Assembly: GCA_049300095.1 (NCBI GenBank)
Contig: JBAQYM010000281.1
Coordinates: 1 to 5,978, forward strand
Direction of reading: 5' to 3'
Length of the DNA: 5,978 bases
Origin: SbD1 sp049300095
Lineage (GTDB): Bacteria; Desulfobacterota; Syntrophobacteria; Syntrophobacterales; Syntrophobacteraceae
Positions 1-5,977 of this stretch are shown here, one piece after another. Position 1 is the first letter of the stretch. Each line of letters begins with the position of its first letter. Both the position numbers and the translations under genes were made by a program. A model generated the notes under the pieces. It had not been told where the DNA came from and ran no database searches. It was given only the letters and a program-made list of their open reading frames with translations.

Positions 1-70
1 CCAGCGTATTTTCGGTCTGTTGCGCAAAGCAAGACGCTGGATTCCCGCCCAAAAGCACTGCGGGAATGAC
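1..70. repeat. Palindromic intergenic repeat pair, truncated by window edge
   Basis: Positions 37-70 form one palindromic unit: CTGG, then ATTCCCGC (41-48), an 11-nt loop, GCGGGAAT (60-67), then GAC. The flanks CTGGATTCC and GGAATGAC are the same as in the repeat at 4178-4205. In addition CCAGCGT (1-7) is the exact reverse complement of ACGCTGG (34-40). This suggests the window opens at the inner end of a left arm whose remainder lies upstream, giving a head-to-head pair like that at 4110-4206, here with a 26-nt spacer. The palindrome is read directly; the missing left arm is inferred. Confidence 0.6.
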
Positions 71-131
71 GATCCTTAACGGCAACGATCCTTAACGGCA
101 ACCACCCGCAACGGCAACCACCCGCAACGGC
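71..131. repeat. 16-bp tandem repeat, about four units in two variants
   Basis: Four consecutive 16-bp units start at 71, 87, 103 and 119. The first two are identical (GATCCTTAACGGCAAC). The third is CACCCGCAACGGCAAC, and the fourth repeats it for 13 bases before diverging. All share the core AACGGC. The array directly abuts the palindromic repeat at 1-70 and lies downstream of the tmk stop codon. No protein or RNA function is visible; slippage expansion is the simplest explanation. Confidence 0.8.
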
Positions 132-189
132 TTGTGGTGTCTGTTGTTTTGTGTCGTTTAAGGCATGTTGGCATCGATGCGGCGACGGG

Positions 190-230
190 AAAATCGCGAA
201 ATGGCGTAATTTTTTCGGTCGGGCGATTTT
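190..230. terminator. Weak candidate stem-loop downstream of tmk
   Basis: AAAATCGC (190-197) and GCGATTTT (223-230) are perfect 8-bp inverted repeats around a 25-nt loop. They lie 30-70 nt beyond the tmk stop codon. On the plus strand the stem is followed by a T-rich run. On the minus strand, the direction needed for tmk, the only U-run is the one inside the stem. The long loop and the poor U-tract make intrinsic termination of tmk doubtful. Confidence 0.2.
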
Positions 231-259
231 TTGTTTTCGGCCGTTACATCTCCGGTCCC

Positions 260-958
260 TCAGGAAGAGGGCGACTCGGCTCGGTGCTCCACCTCCACCA
301 GCCAAAACCTTCGGTAGAACTCCTCGATAACTTCCTCCAAAGGCTTCTCGGCATCCAGAACGAGAAATCTTTCCGGCTCCATTTCGGCGAGGGTGAGGTA
401 TCCGCTCCGGACTTTGCGGTGAAAATCGTGGTTTTCGCCCTCGATGCGGTCCTTCTTCCCGTTTCGGGCGGCGATTCTGTCGAGGGCCGTTTCGAGCCCG
501 CAGTCGAGCAGGATGGTCTTGTCCGGCCACACGTCCCTGGTGGTCCATTCCTGGATCGCCTTTAGCCTCTCGATGTCGAACCCGCGTCCGAAGCCCTGGT
601 AGGCGAAAGTCGCGTCAATGAACCGGTCGGTCAGGACCCACGTGCCCTTCTTGATCGTCGGGACGATGACCTCGTCGGTAAGTTGCGCGCGGCTCGCGGA
701 GTAGAGGAGCACTTCCGCGCGGCCGCTCATCTCCGGGGTCGAGGGGTCGAGCAGGAGTTGGCGGATCTTTTCGCCGATAGGCGTCCCGCCCGGTTCGCGC
801 GTCAGGATGTAAGGGATCCCGGCCCTCTCGAGCCAGCGGGAGAGGTGTTCCATCAGGGTGCTCTTGCCGCACCCGTCGATCCCCTCGAAGCTGATAAACT
901 TGGCCGGAAAGGAGAGGCGGTGGTGCTTGGTCTTCTCGATACGCCTTGTGTAGGGCAC
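260..958 (-). CDS. tmk: Thymidylate kinase (dTMP kinase)
   Basis: This cytoplasmic enzyme phosphorylates dTMP to dTDP with ATP, the step shared by de novo and salvage dTTP synthesis. The 232-residue protein shows the family motifs in order: P-loop GIDGCGKS (26-33), the dTMP-binding REPGGT (54-59), AEVLLYSASRAQ (81-92), DRF (111-113) and YQG (120-122). A LID-like arginine-rich stretch (RNGKKDRIEGE) and the F..KVRSGYL helix follow. The start is GTG at 958, with a purine-rich GAGAGA a few bases upstream. I saw no in-frame start nearer the P-loop, so about 20 basic residues precede the usual N-terminus. The usual length is about 205-215. It is the last gene of the thyX-dUTPase-tmk set, 61 nt after the dUTPase. 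Identity is secure; the exact start is less so. Confidence 0.95.
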   Translation of the reverse strand: MPYTRRIEKTKHHRLSFPAKFISFEGIDGCGKSTLMEHLSRWLERAGIPYILTREPGGTPIGEKIRQLLLDPSTPEMSGRAEVLLYSASRAQLTDEVIVPTIKKGTWVLTDRFIDATFAYQGFGRGFDIERLKAIQEWTTRDVWPDKTILLDCGLETALDRIAARNGKKDRIEGENHDFHRKVRSGYLTLAEMEPERFLVLDAEKPLEEVIEEFYRRFWLVEVEHRAESPSS

Positions 959-1019
959 GGTTGTCTCTCGATCGAGGGTGTCGGTTGGACGGGGCCCGGA
1001 ATGCGCCGGTGAGCCTCTC

Positions 1020-1607
1020 TCAGAGCTTGATGGCGAGATTGTCGGCTTCCGTCTTGGTGTCTTCGTTGTAGTTCTGGTCCTGGCGCTGAAAATTCACGCG
1101 ATTTTTCTCGACATATATCCGCTTGAGTTCGTCAAAGCCGAGGCCGAAAAGCGCGCAGGTGAGCGCCATGGAATCCCAGAGCGCAAGGACGGCGCCTTTG
1201 GCCTTCTCGGGCTTAAACCCGCCGCCTTTTGCCCACCATTTCCACTTGAGGCTGTTCTGAAGCTCATCGAGCGCGAGAAACGCCCTTATGGCGCACGCAT
1301 CGAAGGATACGCCGTTTTCCGATGCGACAAACCGGGGCGTTTCTTCCGGCCGCACGTCCACTATTTGGGAGAGGCTCACCAGGAAGTGCAGGATGTCGAT
1401 TATTTCGATCTTGCCGTTTCGGGTCGCGATTCCGTGATCCGCGACCTCCCGGATCAGCTCGGCAAGCTCGGCGGAAAGCGCCTTCCGGTAATTCTCGATC
1501 CAGACAAGCTTTTGTTCCGGATCGGCGATGGTTTCCTCGAAATCCTTCCCGATTCCGGCGAGCGTGCGGATGTTTAGCCGCCACTGCATCTCAAATATTT
1601 CGCGCAT
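1020..1607 (-). CDS. Dimeric (all-alpha) dUTPase, MazG-like fold
   Basis: The predicted enzyme hydrolyses dUTP to dUMP and pyrophosphate, which keeps uracil out of DNA and supplies dUMP to the ThyX encoded just upstream. The 195-residue protein fits the dimeric dUTPase family, unrelated to trimeric beta-barrel Dut. It has a Q-W-R-L-N motif (8-12), the metal-binding ExxE (E47, E50) and ExxD (E68, D71), a KWKWW stretch (121-125) and the C-terminal Y..KN..N..RQ motif (165-176). ATG at 1607 has AGGA about 7 nt upstream; Met7 is an alternative but would cut into the Q..LN motif. The gene follows thyX by 33 nt. This family is common in phages, kinetoplastids and some bacteria. A related all-alpha NTP pyrophosphohydrolase with another preferred nucleotide is possible but less likely beside thyX and tmk. 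Confidence 0.88.
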   Translation of the reverse strand: MREIFEMQWRLNIRTLAGIGKDFEETIADPEQKLVWIENYRKALSAELAELIREVADHGIATRNGKIEIIDILHFLVSLSQIVDVRPEETPRFVASENGVSFDACAIRAFLALDELQNSLKWKWWAKGGGFKPEKAKGAVLALWDSMALTCALFGLGFDELKRIYVEKNRVNFQRQDQNYNEDTKTEADNLAIKL

Positions 1608-1640
1608 CTTTTGTCCTGTTCGTTTCGGCCGATTTGCGGG

Positions 1641-2654
1641 CTAACCGCACGAGAGCCCGAGTTGTTCGAAATATGTTCTTACTTCTCTTGCCAGGAACCG
1701 AATCCGGGGATGCGCCGCGCTGGATTCCCTGAGGCCGATGAAGTGCCTCCATCCGCTGAATCGGCCCGAGACGAGGATTTCGCTCTTGAGCAGGTTCGGC
1801 AGGATGTCGCGGGCTATCTCGGGGCGAAGTCCCCGCGCCACGTCTTCCCGGTACCAGTCGAAAATGAGTTCGGCCCTCTTTTTCCATTCGCGAACCGCCG
1901 GGGCGTCCTCGGCAAAATCGGACCGGGAATCATCGAAGAAGGGGTGGAGTTCCTCGGGCAAAATGAGGACCATTCCCCTGTTTTTGTAGTTCACATAGCG
2001 GGTGCTTTCCTGGGTGAACGAGAGCACCCGGTGGCGCACGACCTCGTGCGTGATGCCGCGGTCGCACACGAAGCGGAAGACGAAAACCGGGAGATCGAGC
2101 GCCTGGTCGGCCTTAAGGAACCGGATCTGGTCTTCCTCGGGCACAATGAATGCCCTGAAAGGTATTTTATCGATGCTTTCCGCCGCCGGTTCGAAAAGGT
2201 TCGGGAAAGATCGGTTGAGGGTCGCGGTGAAGAACCGGTGCGCGAGCGGTTCGCATTCTTTGAGATATTCGACCGTTTCAAGCCACGCCCTGAAGTTTCC
2301 GGCAAGAATGAAGCCGGAGGCCCCATCCGGGTTTAGCGGAAAGATCCGGTGAAACCCGAGCCTGTCCTTGAGGGTCTTGAGCACGGAATCAAAGGCCAAC
2401 AGCCGGCCCATGGTCGAAATCGCCGCTTCCTCTTTGGGTTCGACCCTGATCACGATATTGCTGTGTTCCAGGACCGAGAGGTGCCCGTGGGATTTGAGCA
2501 TCAGCACGAAAGACTTGGCGGAGGTCTCCGTTATCTTGTCCTCGGACTTGTAGGCGGTCCTGCCGCACACTTCGATAAGCCGCAGGGCGCGCAACTCATC
2601 GGAAGGAGCCGGGCCGAAGGGAAAAACCGCGCTTTTTACAAACTGGACACACAT
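1641..2654 (-). CDS. thyX: Flavin-dependent thymidylate synthase
   Basis: ThyX methylates dUMP to dTMP using methylene-tetrahydrofolate as carbon donor and reduced FAD as hydride source. From Met at 2654 the protein has 337 residues. Visible motifs are GRTAYKSEDKI (31-41), GHLSVLEH (57-64), NFRAWL (120-125), CDRGITHE (197-204), the diagnostic RHRX7S motif (RHRVLSFTQES, 207-217) followed by TRY, and near the end LRESSAAHPRIR (308-319). This last block replaces the AQWEIR of the best-known ThyX proteins; the nearby arginine (R309) is kept. The protein is longer than the usual 220-250 residues. Much of the excess lies between the N-terminal motif and the RHR motif. The frame extends upstream to an ATG at 2762, but that ATG has no ribosome site, while 2654 has an excellent one. 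It is the first gene of the minus-strand operon. Confidence 0.93.
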   Translation of the reverse strand: MCVQFVKSAVFPFGPAPSDELRALRLIEVCGRTAYKSEDKITETSAKSFVLMLKSHGHLSVLEHSNIVIRVEPKEEAAISTMGRLLAFDSVLKTLKDRLGFHRIFPLNPDGASGFILAGNFRAWLETVEYLKECEPLAHRFFTATLNRSFPNLFEPAAESIDKIPFRAFIVPEEDQIRFLKADQALDLPVFVFRFVCDRGITHEVVRHRVLSFTQESTRYVNYKNRGMVLILPEELHPFFDDSRSDFAEDAPAVREWKKRAELIFDWYREDVARGLRPEIARDILPNLLKSEILVSGRFSGWRHFIGLRESSAAHPRIRFLAREVRTYFEQLGLSCG

Positions 2655-2660
2655 CGTAAG

Positions 2661-2668
2661 CCCTCCCT
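2661..2668 (-). promoter_or_regulatory. Strong Shine-Dalgarno deciding the thyX start
   Basis: On the minus strand AGGGAGGG lies 6 nt upstream of the ATG at 2654. This placement argues strongly for 2654 as the start. The 36 extra codons up to 2762 have no ribosome site before them and do not resemble a ThyX N-terminus. Confidence 0.75.
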
Positions 2669-2845
2669 CGAAAAGTATTGCGCCATGCTCATCCCCCCAG
2701 ACAATCGGGGCCGAAAAGAAGAAATCCTTTGCGCCCGGCCGGACCGGAATGTAAATGGGCATTGAATTAAGAGTGGAAATGCCGGATTATCTATGCGGAA
2801 AGAAGAACATGCGCTCCAGCCCCGGAGTGTTCCTTTTAGCCCGAA

Positions 2846-2874
2846 TTGCAAAAAACCTGAAGCGTTTTTATCCC
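2846..2874 (+). promoter_or_regulatory. Possible sigma70-like promoter for the importer genes
   Basis: TTGCAA (2846-2851) is followed 17 nt later by TATCCC (2869-2874). The spacing is ideal and the -35 box is fair, but the -10 box matches TATAAT at only about half its positions. It would leave a leader of roughly 105 nt before the BMP-protein ATG. This is the best candidate I see by eye in the gap and remains tentative. Confidence 0.2.
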
Positions 2875-2970
2875 ATGCGAAATCGCGATCTTAACGGAGA
2901 AGGTAAGAGAAGATGCGATTTGGATCGACTTGGCCTGTATCGCTCGGAAAATGCATACTTTTCGCCATAA

Positions 2971-2978
2971 AAGAGGAA
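2971..2978 (+). promoter_or_regulatory. Shine-Dalgarno deciding the BMP-protein start
   Basis: AAGAGGAA ends about 8-10 nt before the ATG at 2987. The reading frame extends further up to a TTG at 2930. The extra 19 residues there would put a charged stretch before the signal peptide and lack a ribosome site, so 2987 is preferred. Confidence 0.65.
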
Positions 2979-2986
2979 TATTCACG

Positions 2987-4042
2987 ATGAGACACCCTTC
3001 ATCCGGGAAAATGCCCGGCGGCGTAATCCTCGAATGCCTTCTTGCCTGTTTCGCCGTTTTGGCCTTTCTCCTGGTTCCCGCATCCTGGGCGGACGCCGCG
3101 CCGGTAAGGGTGATCGTCCTGACCGATGCTGCCGGCCTCGGCGATAAGGGCTTCAACGATGTCTGCTGGCAGGGGGTGCTCAAGGCCAAAGAGGACTTCG
3201 GCATAAGCGCTCGGTTCCTCCAATCGCGCGAGCAGGCGGACTACGTGTCCAATCTCGCCCTGGCCGCCGGGAACGCGGAAATTGTGGTCACCCTGGGCTA
3301 CCTTTTCGTGGATTCTCTCAAACAGGTCGCGCCGCGCTTCCCCAAGACGCGCTTCATTCACATCGAAGGGGATATTCCCTCGGAAAACGTTGCCTGTTAC
3401 GATTTCAGGTCCGAGGAAGGCGGGTTTCTCGCCGGGCTTACGGCGGGCCTTTTTACCAGGAAGAACATAACGGGCGTTGTGACCGGGATGGAGATTCCGC
3501 CGGTGGAGGCCTACGCGAGCGGGTTTCGGGCGGGGGTGATGACGGCCGAGAAGGCGCGCGGGACCAAAATAGAGGTAATTGTCATATCGGCCGGATCGTT
3601 CAATGACCCGGTAAAGGGTAAATCCCTCGCGAAGGCGCTGATCGACAGGGGAGCGGATGTAATCTTCCGCTTGGCCGGGAACACCGGGGTGGGGGTAGCC
3701 GAGGCGGTAAGAGATGCGAACGGGGTATTCCTGATCGCCGAGGACCTTGATTCGGATGCCGAAATGCCGGGTAAAATCCTGACCAGTTCACTGAAACGCA
3801 TGGATGTCGCCATATACGGGGGGATCCGCGACATCATCGAGGGACGGTTCAGGAGCGGTCACTTCTGGCTCGGCGCGGCTGAAGGCGCAATCGGCCTGAC
3901 GGAAATGAAATATTCGCGGCAGTTGTTTGCCCCGGCCGACCTGGAGCGGATCGAGAAGGCAAAACTCCTGCTGAAAGAAGGCAAGCTCTCGATCCCCAAA
4001 CGTCCGGGAGAAGTCGGGTCTTTCGAAGCCCCGCAGCTTTAG
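2987..4042 (+). CDS. BMP/PnrA-family ABC transporter substrate-binding protein
   Basis: This is the predicted periplasmic binding component of a BMP-type ABC importer; characterised relatives bind purine or other nucleosides. The 351-residue protein begins with a Sec signal peptide: basic N-terminus, hydrophobic core at about 18-31, likely cleavage after ASWA or ADA at 35-37. LLAC (18-21) superficially resembles a lipobox, but the hydrophobic stretch continues past that Cys, so a soluble form is more likely. Family landmarks are DKGFND (53-58), EEGGFLAGLTAGL (143-155), SFNDP (204-208), GADVIFRLAGNTGVGV (222-237) and the late ILTSSLKRMD. The DxDQ-like segment reads AEDLDSD, so ligand contacts may differ. 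Length fits the family. The matching ATPase gene follows after an inserted element. The substrate is not readable from sequence; nucleoside is the best guess. Confidence 0.9.
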   Translation: MRHPSSGKMPGGVILECLLACFAVLAFLLVPASWADAAPVRVIVLTDAAGLGDKGFNDVCWQGVLKAKEDFGISARFLQSREQADYVSNLALAAGNAEIVVTLGYLFVDSLKQVAPRFPKTRFIHIEGDIPSENVACYDFRSEEGGFLAGLTAGLFTRKNITGVVTGMEIPPVEAYASGFRAGVMTAEKARGTKIEVIVISAGSFNDPVKGKSLAKALIDRGADVIFRLAGNTGVGVAEAVRDANGVFLIAEDLDSDAEMPGKILTSSLKRMDVAIYGGIRDIIEGRFRSGHFWLGAAEGAIGLTEMKYSRQLFAPADLERIEKAKLLLKEGKLSIPKRPGEVGSFEAPQL

Positions 4043-4262
4043 CAGGGTGCTGAAGAAGGGCACTTATTGCAGAGAAACGAGTAAAGAAACGCGTGAGAAC
4101 ACCACAATGCGTCATTCCGGCGGAAGCCGGAATCCAGGTGTTTTAGCTATTATTTCAAAATGTTAGGACCGGTATATCCTGGATTCCGGCTTCCGCCGGA
4201 ATGACGGATGTGCTGTTTTCCGGCCCGTTGGTGGTTATCGAGAAGCCTTTTTCAGCACCCTG
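4043..4262. mobile_element. 220-bp MITE-like element between BMP and ATPase genes
   Basis: The left end CAGGGTGCTGAAGAAGG (4043-4059) matches the reverse complement of the right end (4246-4262) at 16 of 17 positions. It therefore has the terminal inverted repeats of a small non-autonomous transposable element. It contains no reading frame of note and encloses the palindromic repeat pair at 4110-4206. Weaker inverted similarity continues just outside that pair (AACACCACA against AACAGCACA). The left end begins one base after the BMP-protein stop codon. I see no clear target-site duplication. Exact removal would leave a 22-nt spacer before the ATPase ATG. No transposase is in the window, so the parent insertion sequence is unknown. 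Confidence 0.65.
4110..4206. repeat. Head-to-head pair of palindromic repeat units (REP/BIME-like)
   Basis: The arms 4110-4138 and 4178-4206 are perfect 29-bp inverted repeats separated by 39 nt. Each arm is also a small hairpin by itself: ATTCCGGC, a 4-base loop, then GCCGGAAT. The loops are GGAA (4122-4125, GNRA type) and TTCC (4191-4194). In RNA this can form either one long stem or two short hairpins with complementary loops. There is no U-tract, so it is not a standard terminator, but it could modulate readthrough or mRNA stability between the two importer genes. The flanks match the repeat at 37-70, showing a dispersed family in this genome. Confidence 0.9.
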
Positions 4263-4284
4263 ATGGAACGAGATCGAGCTTCTA

Positions 4285-5841
4285 ATGTCATCCTCCGCCG
4301 CCCCACTCATCGAATTCCGGGACATCTCGAAAAAATTCGGCGACTTCTACGCCAACCGGGGCGTCAATCTCGCCATCCGCGGGGGCGAGATCCACGCCAT
4401 AGCCGGGGAAAACGGGGCGGGTAAGACGACGCTGATGAATGTGCTGTTCGGGCGGACGCTCCCGGATTCCGGGGCGGTCCTGCTGCGTGGGAACGCTCTG
4501 CGGCTGCGAAGCCCCCGCGACGCCATCAGGGCCGGGATCGGCATGGTCCACCAGGACCTTCTCTTTTTCCCGCAGCTTTCCGTGCTCGAAAATATCATCC
4601 TGGGAAACGAGCCTTCCTCCGCCGGGATCATCAGGATGGGCGCGGCCGAAAAGGAAGTTTTGCGCCTTCGGGATGCTTTCGGGTTCAAGCTCGATCCGCG
4701 CCTGGCCGCCGGGGAGCTGCCCTTCGCCGGTCGCCAGCAGTTGGAATTGCTGCGGATTTTGTACCGGGGGGCGGACATCCTGATCCTGGACGAGCCGACC
4801 AGCTTTCTGGGGCCTCACGAGGCGGGCCGGCTGCTCGAAGTGCTGCGCTCGCTGCGAGCCGGAGGCCGGACAATTATTTTCATAAGCCACAGGCTGGGGG
4901 AAGTCTTTGCGATAGCGGACAGGATCACCGTGCTGAGGCGCGGAAGCGTCGTCGCGACCCTGGATGCGGAAAAAACCGGAGGGGAGGAAATCGCCCGGCT
5001 GATGGTGGGAGCGGATGCGGGCGAGGGTGCGCAAAAGCCCGCCGGGAGCGGCGCGGGGGAGGTCCGGCGGCCGATCTCACTTGCGGCGGATCAGCCGCCC
5101 GTTCTCGATGTGCGTGACCTGTGCGTCCAAGCGTCGCCGGCGGAACCCCGAATCGAGAACATATCCTTTACCGTGGGGAAGGGCGAAATCTTCGGATTTG
5201 CCGGAATTGTCGGAAACGGACTGCGATCTCTCGCGGGCGCCCTGGCCGGTCGGGTGGGGACGGAAGGCGGGAGGATCGTTTTCGATGGTTCGGACATTAC
5301 GGCCCAGACTGTCGAGGACCGGCTCCGCGCCGGGATTTGCCGGGTCCCGGAAAACCCTTCCGAAGAGGCCCTTCTGCCGGACGGCCCGCTTTGGGAAAAT
5401 TTTCTCCTCGGCCGCCAGCGCGAGGGTGAATTCCAGAGGCGCGGGATCATCCTCAAGCGCGAGGCCATCGCTTTTACGCGCGATCAGATTGCCAAAAACG
5501 GCATCGCCGCGCGGGGACCGGATGAGCCCCTATCGAGTCTTTCGGGAGGAAACGCCCAGAAGGTGGCGCTTGCGCGAACGCTTAGCCGCCGGCCGCGCCT
5601 TGCTGTCTTCGAACAGCCCTCGCGGGGCCTCGACCTGCACGCGGCCGCGCGAATACGCGAGGCCCTGTTTGCCCTGAGCGGGGAAGGCGCGGCCCTGGTC
5701 GTTTTATCCTACGACCTCGACGAACTTATTTCATTATGCGACCGGGTAGCGGTTTTATTCCGCGGGAAGCTGGTGGGAACGGTCGGGCGCGACGGCGCCA
5801 CCCGCGAGGTCTTGGGGAGATGGATGGTCGGGATCGAGTGA
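4285..5841 (+). CDS. Double-NBD ABC transporter ATPase, BMP/nucleoside (sugar-type) importer
   Basis: This is the predicted cytoplasmic ATPase that powers the importer of the upstream binding protein. The 518-residue fusion has two NBDs, as in RbsA, MglA and YufO/NupO. NBD1: Walker A GENGAGKTT (41-49), Q-loop Gln90, Walker B and catalytic Glu ILILDEPTS (165-173), H-loop His202. Its signature is LPFAGRQQ (145-152), where relatives have LSVG. NBD2 (from about 273): Walker A position GIVGNGLRS (307-315) lacks the lysine, Walker B reads AVFEQPSRGLD with Gln444 in place of catalytic Glu, the H-loop position is Tyr476, and the signature LSGGN (419-423) is intact. A degenerate NBD2 is usual for the family. 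A linker of about 25 residues rich in Gly, Ala and Arg joins the halves. ATG 4285 has only a weak purine-rich site upstream. Permeases are not in the window. Confidence 0.93.
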   Translation: MSSSAAPLIEFRDISKKFGDFYANRGVNLAIRGGEIHAIAGENGAGKTTLMNVLFGRTLPDSGAVLLRGNALRLRSPRDAIRAGIGMVHQDLLFFPQLSVLENIILGNEPSSAGIIRMGAAEKEVLRLRDAFGFKLDPRLAAGELPFAGRQQLELLRILYRGADILILDEPTSFLGPHEAGRLLEVLRSLRAGGRTIIFISHRLGEVFAIADRITVLRRGSVVATLDAEKTGGEEIARLMVGADAGEGAQKPAGSGAGEVRRPISLAADQPPVLDVRDLCVQASPAEPRIENISFTVGKGEIFGFAGIVGNGLRSLAGALAGRVGTEGGRIVFDGSDITAQTVEDRLRAGICRVPENPSEEALLPDGPLWENFLLGRQREGEFQRRGIILKREAIAFTRDQIAKNGIAARGPDEPLSSLSGGNAQKVALARTLSRRPRLAVFEQPSRGLDLHAAARIREALFALSGEGAALVVLSYDLDELISLCDRVAVLFRGKLVGTVGRDGATREVLGRWMVGIE

Positions 5842-5900
5842 TGCGGGCAAGCCCTGGGGGCCTATGCTGTTGCATCCAGCCGAATGGAGTGGCCCATCGT

Positions 5901-5977
5901 CGTGGGGCGGGCTTTCCAGCCTGCCGGCGAAGGACTGCGGAACCCGGAGAATGGCAGGCTGGAAAGCCCGCCCCACG
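5901..5977. repeat. Perfect 25-bp inverted repeat at right edge
   Basis: Positions 5901-5925 and 5953-5977 are perfect reverse complements around a 27-nt loop. The arms begin CGTGGGGCGGGCTTTCCAGC and share no sequence with the GTCATTCC-type repeats, so this is a second repeat family. It starts 59 nt after the ATPase stop codon. A GC-rich stem of this length could slow transcription, but no T-tract is visible before the window ends, so a terminator role cannot be claimed. Confidence 0.85.

Larger units (their letters stand above)
2655..2986. other. Divergent intergenic region between thyX and BMP-protein gene
   Basis: These 332 bp separate two divergent transcription units and contain no frame with family-like content. 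The part nearer the importer gene is more AT-rich than the surrounding genes. Promoters for both directions are expected here, but none matches consensus well. An 8-bp palindrome ATCGCGAT (2882-2889) could be part of an operator, but one short palindrome is not evidence of one. I saw no clear riboswitch fold or terminator. Confidence 0.6.

Noticed and set aside
967..976. CTCGATCGAG palindrome just upstream of tmk
   Set aside because: It is close to the tmk ribosome site but too short and loop-less to fold, so I do not call it a regulatory element.
978..1577. Long plus-strand open frame opposite the dUTPase gene (199 codons)
   Set aside because: It is antisense to a clearly recognised gene, shows no family motifs, and such frames are common opposite GC-rich genes.
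1611..2336. Long plus-strand open frame opposite thyX (241 codons)
   Set aside because: It is an antisense shadow of a conserved gene with no recognisable domain and no convincing ribosome site.
2655..2762. N-terminal extension of ThyX to an ATG at 2762
   Set aside because: No ribosome site precedes 2762, the 36 residues do not resemble a ThyX N-terminus, and AGGGAGGG stands 6 nt before the ATG at 2654.
2882..2889. ATCGCGAT palindrome as an operator
   Set aside because: A single 8-bp palindrome is expected by chance at this length of sequence and no second copy with suitable spacing was seen.
2930..2986. Upstream TTG start for the BMP-family protein
   Set aside because: It would place 19 mostly polar or basic residues before a good signal peptide and has no ribosome site. 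The ATG at 2987 has AAGAGGAA in front.
4288..5034. Minus-strand open frame opposite the ATPase gene (248 codons)
   Set aside because: Its composition is rich in Arg, Pro, Gln and Gly as expected for an antisense frame, and it mirrors NBD1 codons without motifs of its own.
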